A DNA stretch of 12,003 nt from an uncultured Succinivibrio sp. GTDB lineage: Bacteria > Pseudomonadota > Gammaproteobacteria > Enterobacterales > Succinivibrionaceae. Every line of letters starts with the position of its first letter. Position 1 is the stretch's first letter. Under the pieces are notes generated by a model. It did not search any database, was not told the DNA's origin, and saw nothing but the letters and a program-made list of their open reading frames with translations. Positions 7,766 through 12,003 of the stretch are shown one piece after another. The translations under genes and the position numbers were made by a program. The stretch lies in assembly GCA_900767695.1 (NCBI GenBank), contig CAAGAC010000081.1:1-12003 (forward strand). The letters run 5' to 3'.

Positions 7766-10231
7766 TCAGCCTTCGCGCGTCCAGTTCTGGAGCCTGAGCA
7801 CGTCCGAGAGCACGCCTGCGGCGGTCACGTCGGTGCCGGCGCCGTAGCCGCTCACCACGAGCGGGATCGGCTGGTAGTACTCGGTGGTGAACGCCAGGGC
7901 GTTCTGGCCGCCCCGCACCTTGAAGAGCGGATCCTCGGGGCCGACGGCGCGCACGCCGCAGCTGCACTTGCCGTTCTCGATGATCCCGACATAGCGCAGC
8001 ACCTTGCCCTGGGCCTTGGCCTCGGCGGTCTTGCGCGAGAACTCCTCGTCGGCGCCCTTGAGCGACTCGAGGACTTCACTGGCGTTCCTGCCAGCAAGGA
8101 AGCGGCTCTCTGCCACGGGCTCGGTCACGACGTCCGAGAGCTCGAGCCTGAGGCCGCACTCGCGGGCGAGGATCAGAAGCTTGCGGGCGACGTCGGTGCC
8201 CTCGAGATCATCGCGCGGGTTGGGCTCGGTGAAGCCCTCGGCGGCGGCCTTCGCGGTGGCCTCGGAGAGCGTGGCGCCATCCTCGACGAGCCCGAAGATG
8301 TAGGAGAGGGTGCCCGACATGATCCCCGAGAAGCCGATGAGCCTGTCGCCTGCGGCAAGCTCGTTCTGCAGTGTCGAGATCACCGGAAGGCCGGCGCCGA
8401 CGTTTGCTTCATACAGGAACTTGCGGTGGTAGTCGCGCGCGGTCTGGCGAAGGGCCTTGTAGTACTCGTAGGAGCCGGTGTTGGCCTTCTTCGAGGGGGT
8501 CACGACGTGAAGCCCCGCCTTCATGAAGTCGCAGTAGGAGAGCGCCAGGGCGTCGTCCGAGGTGCAGTCCACGAGAATGGGGTTCACGAGGTGGCTGTCG
8601 TGGGTGAGCCTGGTCACCGCCTCGAGGCTGAAGGGCTTGAGCGTCTCGTCCGAGAGCTTGTCGCGGAAGGTCGCCAGATCGATGCCCGAGGCGTTCTGGA
8701 GAAAGCGTCTTGAGTTGGCGATGCCGACCACGCGGATGTCGATGCCCTGCTCGGAGCGCAGCTTGGCGCGCTGCTTCTCAATCTGGGAGATGAGCTCTGA
8801 GCCCACGCCGCCGACGCCCAGGATCACGAGGTCGAGCCTCTGGCGGGAGCTGAAGAACGCGGCGTGGCAGACCGCGATGGCCTCCTCCACCTTGTCCTGG
8901 GAGATCACCGCGGAGATGGAGCGCTCGGACGAGCCCTGCGCGATGGCGTTGATGTTGACGTTGGCCTCGGCAAGGGCGCGGAAGAACCTTCCGGAGGTGC
9001 CGCAGCGGGTGCGCATGCCGTCGCCGACCACCGAGATGATGGCGCAGCCGTCGGTCACCTCGATGGGCTCGATGAGCCCGTCCTTGAGCTCGAGCCTGAA
9101 CTCCTCGAAGATCACGCGGCGGGCGCGCATCAGATCGCCAGTGGAGATGCAGAAGGAGATCGAGAACTCGGAGGAGGACTGGGTGATGAGGACTATGGAG
9201 ATGCCGGCGCGGGAGACGGCCGTGAACAGGCGCCCCGCCATGCCGACCATGCCCTTCATGCCCGGGCCGTAGACGTTGATGAGCGAGATGTTCTTGAGAT
9301 CGGAGATGCCCTTGATGGGAACCGAGGGATCGGAGTACTCGTCGATGAGCGTGCCGGGGGCGCTGGGGTTCTTGGTGTTCTTGATGAGGCAGGGGATGTG
9401 GTAGCGGGCGATCGGGGCGATGGTGCGCGGATGCAGCACCTTGGCGCCGAAATAGGAGAGCTCCATGGCCTCCTCGTAAGACATCCTCTTTAGGAGCACG
9501 GCGTCGGGAACGATGCGCGGATCGCAGCTGTACACGCCGTCGACGTCGGTCCAGATCTCGCAGCACGAGGCGCGGGTTATGGCGGCAAGGCAGGCTGCCG
9601 AGTAGTCGGAGCCGTTGCGGCCTAGGAGCACGGTGCGGCCGGAGGCGTCGCCGCCTGCGAAGCCCGCCATCAGGAGCACGCTCTCGGGATCGTCGTCGCC
9701 CTGCGCCTCGTAGCGCTTCTTGGAGGCGTCGATGTTGACCGAGGACTCGAGGATCCCGCCTTCGGCGAGCAGCACCGCGGCAGGATCGATGACCCTGACC
9801 TTGCGCCCGAGGGCCTTTAAGAGCTCGGCCATGATCGCGATCGAGAAGGTCTCGCCGCGGCTCTCGACGAAGGCCTGGACGGTCTCCGGACACTCGCCCA
9901 GAAGCTTCACGCCGTCTATGCGCCTCTGGATGAGATCGAGCGTGGTGCCTATCTCAAGCTCGGCCTTCTTGCGGTCGAACTTGGGGAAGTCCCTCGAGAG
10001 GCCCTCGCAGATCGGGTAGACGATGTCCCTGACCTTCTGCATCTCGTCGTCGCTGCCCTTGCCCGAGACTGCGGCGCCCACGAGCGCCACCAGCAGGTTG
10101 GTCACCTTGGCCGGGGCCGAGATCACGAGCGCGACGCGCTCGTCCCTGGCCTCTTCAAGGGCTATGCCCGCTACATCTTTGAATCTCTCGGCATTGGCAA
10201 CGGAGGTGCCGCCGAACTTAAGCACGCGCAT
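7766..10231 (-). CDS. thrA: Bifunctional aspartokinase I / homoserine dehydrogenase I
   Basis: This fused enzyme does the first step of the aspartate pathway (aspartate kinase) and the NADPH-dependent reduction of aspartate semialdehyde to homoserine. It has 821 residues against 820 in E. coli ThrA. The aspartokinase domain opens with MRVLKFGGTSVAN, with further blocks at about 205-232 (NGSDYSAA, WTDVDGV). Two ACT regulatory domains follow at about 316-390 and 395-460, which in the family bind threonine for feedback inhibition. The dehydrogenase begins with the Rossmann loop LGVGGVG (471-477) and keeps EANVGAGLPV (608-617) and GFTEPNPRDDLEGTDVARK (666-684). I chose the ATG at 10231. It has AGGAG (10240-10244) eight bases upstream and matches the family start. 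The in-frame upstream reading to 10339 runs through the promoter. It is the first gene of the thrABC operon. Confidence 0.98.
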   Translation of the reverse strand: MRVLKFGGTSVANAERFKDVAGIALEEARDERVALVISAPAKVTNLLVALVGAAVSGKGSDDEMQKVRDIVYPICEGLSRDFPKFDRKKAELEIGTTLDLIQRRIDGVKLLGECPETVQAFVESRGETFSIAIMAELLKALGRKVRVIDPAAVLLAEGGILESSVNIDASKKRYEAQGDDDPESVLLMAGFAGGDASGRTVLLGRNGSDYSAACLAAITRASCCEIWTDVDGVYSCDPRIVPDAVLLKRMSYEEAMELSYFGAKVLHPRTIAPIARYHIPCLIKNTKNPSAPGTLIDEYSDPSVPIKGISDLKNISLINVYGPGMKGMVGMAGRLFTAVSRAGISIVLITQSSSEFSISFCISTGDLMRARRVIFEEFRLELKDGLIEPIEVTDGCAIISVVGDGMRTRCGTSGRFFRALAEANVNINAIAQGSSERSISAVISQDKVEEAIAVCHAAFFSSRQRLDLVILGVGGVGSELISQIEKQRAKLRSEQGIDIRVVGIANSRRFLQNASGIDLATFRDKLSDETLKPFSLEAVTRLTHDSHLVNPILVDCTSDDALALSYCDFMKAGLHVVTPSKKANTGSYEYYKALRQTARDYHRKFLYEANVGAGLPVISTLQNELAAGDRLIGFSGIMSGTLSYIFGLVEDGATLSEATAKAAAEGFTEPNPRDDLEGTDVARKLLILARECGLRLELSDVVTEPVAESRFLAGRNASEVLESLKGADEEFSRKTAEAKAQGKVLRYVGIIENGKCSCGVRAVGPEDPLFKVRGGQNALAFTTEYYQPIPLVVSGYGAGTDVTAAGVLSDVLRLQNWTREG

Positions 10232-10239
10232 TTGGAAGG

Positions 10240-10244
10240 CTCCT
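10240..10244 (-). promoter_or_regulatory. Ribosome binding site that fixes the thrA start
   Basis: AGGAG on the minus strand ends eight bases before the ATG at 10231. This spacing supports the 821-residue ThrA over the 36-residue-longer reading frame. Confidence 0.85.
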
Positions 10245-10310
10245 GGATCGCGGTTTTGAATGTTGGTTTGACGCCGGGCTGAAATGCCCTGCTTTATGTG
10301 ACAAATGTCT

Positions 10311-10339
10311 ATTTTCAGGGGCTTAATGGGGGTTGTCAA
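10311..10339 (-). promoter_or_regulatory. Sigma-70 type promoter of the thr operon
   Basis: On the minus strand a perfect TTGACA (10334-10339) is followed after 17 bases by GAAAAT (10311-10316), which matches four of six -10 positions. The expected transcript start is near 10304, giving a leader of about 73 bases. That leader contains no ATG-initiated leader peptide and no stem followed by a U-tract. Threonine attenuation of the enteric thrL kind is therefore not visible. Confidence 0.75.
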
Positions 10340-10419
10340 ATCATTTTCAGGACCTGCAAATGCGGTGCCCGGAAGGCTGTAAATCTCCTCCTCAGGCGGC
10401 CTTGAGAACGAGCCTTAAT

Positions 10420-10459
10420 GCCGCACTGCGGCCGCAGGCGGCAGGTTTTGCCGCCTGCG
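10420..10459. repeat. Palindrome plus perfect 11-bp hairpin between divergent genes
   Basis: GCCGCA (10420-10425), one base, then TGCGGC (10427-10432) is a compact dyad of operator type. Immediately next to it, CGCAGGCGGCA (10433-10443) pairs perfectly with TGCCGCCTGCG (10449-10459) around a 5-base loop. Neither strand has a U-tract after the hairpin, so it is not a standard terminator. It lies midway between the thr promoter and the orphan gene. Confidence 0.7.
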
Positions 10460-10537
10460 ACTGCCGCGCTTTCGATAGTTTTCTGTTTAGTCTCAGTCAG
10501 ATAAAAGATGGCACCACCCTTGCTCTAGGGATAAGGG

Positions 10538-10558
10538 GGAGCTGCTCCATGCAGCTCC
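10538..10558 (+). repeat. Hairpin upstream of the orphan gene
   Basis: GGAGCTGC (10538-10545) and GCAGCTCC (10551-10558) form a perfect 8-bp stem with a 5-base loop. The stem ends about 29 bases before the AAGGAG ribosome site. No U-tract follows. It is probably in the 5' untranslated RNA of the orphan gene if the promoter lies near 10470-10510. Confidence 0.55.
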
Positions 10559-10598
10559 TAAGACCGCATAGATAAAGGAAGAGAGGAAGGAGCCGTCC

Positions 10599-11216
10599 AT
10601 GAGCATCAGCGCAGCATCATGCACTGCGGCAAATGGCGCCGCAGCCATGCTGGCCTCGGAGGAGATGAAGGGCTCGGGCGAGGCCTACCGGGCGCTGGCC
10701 GCGACCTGCGCCGCAGCATCAGGCGCGGGCGCCCTGGGGACTGCGCAGATAGCAACTCCCACAGAGTCCCTCATCGCCGCCCTGCCGGGGTCCGCGTTCT
10801 CCCCTGGCCTTGCCATGGGGATCGCGGAGGCGGAGGGGCTCTCGGGAAATCCGAGGGTGGATGCCGCGCTCTCGCTTCTGCGCGCCTTCGCCTCGTCGGG
10901 AAAAGCCCCGGCCCAGGCTGCCTCTTCAGATCCGCTCTCCGATCTGGAGCAGGCGCTAAAGCTCCTAAAGTCCGCCGCCTCGCCTGCCCAGCAGGCGCTC
11001 TCCCAAGCCGCAGCGCGCTATGTCTCCCCCGATCCTGCCTTCATCCCCTTTGCCAGGGCGCTCGCCTCGCCGTTTCTCAAGGGCGCGGCGGCGCTGCGCA
11101 GGAAAAAAATTTTCACAAGGCGCCGCCGCGAGGAGAGGGCGCGCACCGCCGCGGAACAGCGCGCGAGGGAATCCGGTTTTGACGCCGGCTTCACATTTCC
11201 CGCCCAAACGGCTTAA
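10599..11216 (+). CDS. Hypothetical Ala-rich protein with basic C-terminal cluster
   Basis: I do not recognise this 205-residue protein. About 27 percent of residues are Ala, with many Ser, Gly and Pro. No signal peptide, no long membrane segment and no catalytic motif is evident. Residues 115-140 look helical (DLEQALKLLKSA and QQALSQAAARY), and 167-180 is a strongly basic cluster containing RRKK and RRRREER, which could contact nucleic acid or membrane. Coding is supported by a strong ribosome site (AAGGAG at 10587-10592, six bases before ATG) and by G/C-ending codons like those of the neighbours. The frame also closes with TAA before the tpiA leader. Two overlapping frames are open over the same region but lack such a ribosome site. 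It is divergent from thrA and in the same direction as tpiA, 264 bases ahead of it. It may be lineage-specific. Confidence 0.7.
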   Translation: MSISAASCTAANGAAAMLASEEMKGSGEAYRALAATCAAASGAGALGTAQIATPTESLIAALPGSAFSPGLAMGIAEAEGLSGNPRVDAALSLLRAFASSGKAPAQAASSDPLSDLEQALKLLKSAASPAQQALSQAAARYVSPDPAFIPFARALASPFLKGAAALRRKKIFTRRRREERARTAAEQRARESGFDAGFTFPAQTA

Positions 11217-11480
11217 CAGAGCCGACCAGAGTCGATTTGCGCGCCCCTGAGAGTGTGACGCGGGGCGCAAAAACCTGCCGAAAGCAAAATCAGGTATAGT
11301 AGAATACCGACCAAGACGCCTGTGCCTTTGTACCAATGCGACATCGGCAGGGATCCGCATGCCGGAACCCCAGGGCAAACGTTTTTTTGTCAAGCGTCTT
11401 CTAGATTCAATAGTTAACTTGATTACTGGCAAATAGGAGCTGCGTCCGCTTGGGAGCTCAGGCGGCGCTGTCAAAAAGCA
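11217..11480 (+). promoter_or_regulatory. tpiA: tpiA upstream region
   Basis: This 264-base gap is A+T-richer than the genes around it. GCGCCCC (11241-11247) and GGGGCGC (11262-11268) form a 7-bp stem just after the orphan gene, without a U-tract. Promoter candidates are TAGAAT (11300-11305, no clear -35) and TTGTCA (11387-11392), which follows a seven-T run but has only a poor -10 (TAGTTA, 18 bases on). TTGAT-TACT-GGCAA at 11419-11432 resembles an FNR box in eight of ten positions. These are pattern matches only. Confidence 0.4.
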
Positions 11481-12003
11481 ATGAGAAAACTTCTTGTGAT
11501 GGGCAACTGGAAACTCAACGGCACCAAGGATTCCGTGGCAGAGCTGATCAAGGCATTCTCCGCCAAGGCCAACGAGGCCGACGGCAAGTGCTCGGTCGCC
11601 ATCTGCGCCCCCGCGATCTTCATCGGGTCCGTCGAGCAGCTGGCCAAGGGCTCCAAGCTCGCCTGGGGCTCCGAGGACTGCGACATCCACACCAAGGGCG
11701 CCTTCACTGGCGAGAACTCCCCGGTGATGCTCCGCGAGTTCGGCTGCACCTATGCCATCGTCGGACACTCCGAGCGCCGCGGCTACCACAAGGAGAGCAA
11801 CGAGTACGTCGCCCAGAAGTTCAAGGCCGCCCAGGACAACGGGCTCGTCCCGGTGCTCTGCATCGGCGAGTCCGAGGCCGACTTCGAGGCCAAGCGCACC
11901 ATGGACGTCTGCAAGGCTGAGCTCAAGGCCGTCATCGACCTCTGCGGCATCAAGGCCTTCGAGAACGCCGTCATCGCCTACGAGCCCATCTGGGCCATCG
12001 GCA
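11481..12003 (+). CDS. tpiA: Triose-phosphate isomerase, 3' end cut by the window
   Basis: TpiA interconverts dihydroxyacetone phosphate and glyceraldehyde 3-phosphate in glycolysis. The first 174 residues are in the window, of about 250-255 expected. The start MRKLLVMGNWKLNG matches E. coli TpiA and carries the active-site Asn9 and Lys11. The catalytic His96 lies in IVGHSERR, and the catalytic Glu168 in AYEPIWAIG, the last residues visible. GAFTGENS (73-80) is also typical. Codon choice is strongly restricted (AAC, GGC, ATC, GCC, AAG), as expected of a highly expressed gene. The ATG at 11481 is fixed by homology, yet no good ribosome site is at normal distance. AGGAG at 11435-11439 is about 41 bases upstream, and only AGGCGG (11460-11465) is nearer. 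The gene is intact as far as it is visible. Confidence 0.97.
   Translation, partial: MRKLLVMGNWKLNGTKDSVAELIKAFSAKANEADGKCSVAICAPAIFIGSVEQLAKGSKLAWGSEDCDIHTKGAFTGENSPVMLREFGCTYAIVGHSERRGYHKESNEYVAQKFKAAQDNGLVPVLCIGESEADFEAKRTMDVCKAELKAVIDLCGIKAFENAVIAYEPIWAIG

Larger units (their letters stand above)
10232..10598. other. Divergent intergenic region between thrA and the orphan gene
   Basis: This 367-base region holds the thr promoter and leader on the left (10232-10339) and several inverted repeats in the middle. An A+T-richer stretch at about 10468-10506, probably near the plus-strand promoter, and a hairpin just before the orphan gene make up the right part. I see no convincing -35/-10 pair for the plus strand, although GATAAA at 10500-10505 is a weak -10 candidate. 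No open reading frame with coding character and no RNA gene is recognised. Confidence 0.7.

Noticed and set aside
7628..8713. Plus-strand open frame of 361 codons
   Set aside because: It is antisense to thrB and thrA, both certain genes, and has no recognisable family or ribosome site.
10295..10312. CRP site near the thr promoter
   Set aside because: Only one half-site (TGTGA) is good; the other half (TCTAT) does not match TCACA.
10232..10339. Longer ThrA start giving an 857-residue protein
   Set aside because: The extra 36 codons begin within the -35 element and lack family similarity. The ATG at 10231 has AGGAG at eight bases and starts with the conserved MRVLKFGGTS.
10619..11182. Alternative 187-codon frame inside the orphan gene
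   Set aside because: It has no ribosome site and begins inside the frame that has AAGGAG at six bases. Its Arg/Gly/Cys-rich composition is typical of an out-of-frame reading.
11217..11290. Hairpin after the orphan gene as an intrinsic terminator
   Set aside because: The 7-bp stem has a 14-base loop and is followed by AAAAACC, not T. The seven-T run at 11382-11388 is not directly preceded by a stable stem.
10965..11789. Minus-strand open frame of 274 codons
   Set aside because: It runs antisense through the orphan gene, the tpiA leader and the tpiA start. Its Gly/Ala/Leu/Arg composition marks it as a shadow frame.

Overview
The window is a compact, G+C-rich stretch of a gammaproteobacterial chromosome. 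It carries a threonine operon in the enteric order thrA-thrB-thrC, with a fused aspartokinase/homoserine dehydrogenase of 821 aa. The E. coli-like ThrB, ThrC and TpiA sequences support Gammaproteobacteria. A host near Succinivibrionaceae/Aeromonadales is possible, but this is only a guess from gene style and cannot be fixed from the window.

Layout, left to right. Positions 1-128 hold a hairpin terminator (49-72) and possibly the last codons of a plus-strand gene. On the minus strand, 129-5269 is a three-gene block. It is transcribed telA-family (4103-5269), then xpaC-family (2835-4106, overlapping telA by GTGA), then a PiT-type phosphate transporter with a long C-terminal extension (129-2720). 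A second minus-strand block, 5492-10231, is the thr operon. It starts from a consensus-like promoter at 10311-10339 and ends at a strong intrinsic terminator at 5411-5444. Divergent to it on the plus strand are an unrecognised 205-aa Ala-rich protein (10599-11216) and tpiA (11481 to the window end, truncated).

Function. The thr operon encodes the path from aspartate to threonine: ThrA does aspartate kinase and homoserine dehydrogenase, ThrB does homoserine kinase, ThrC does threonine synthase. No thrL-type leader peptide or attenuator is visible. TelA/XpaC is a known pair linked to toxic oxyanion (tellurite) phenotypes. Its position next to a phosphate transporter is suggestive because PitA-type carriers import tellurite in E. 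coli. tpiA is central glycolysis and has the codon choice of a highly expressed gene.

Most of the window is ordinary housekeeping DNA. The parts worth a second look are the TelA-XpaC-PiT block, the PiT C-terminal extension, the orphan 205-aa gene, the absence of a thr attenuator, and several inverted repeats in the intergenic regions. I found no CRISPR array, insertion sequence, tRNA or rRNA.
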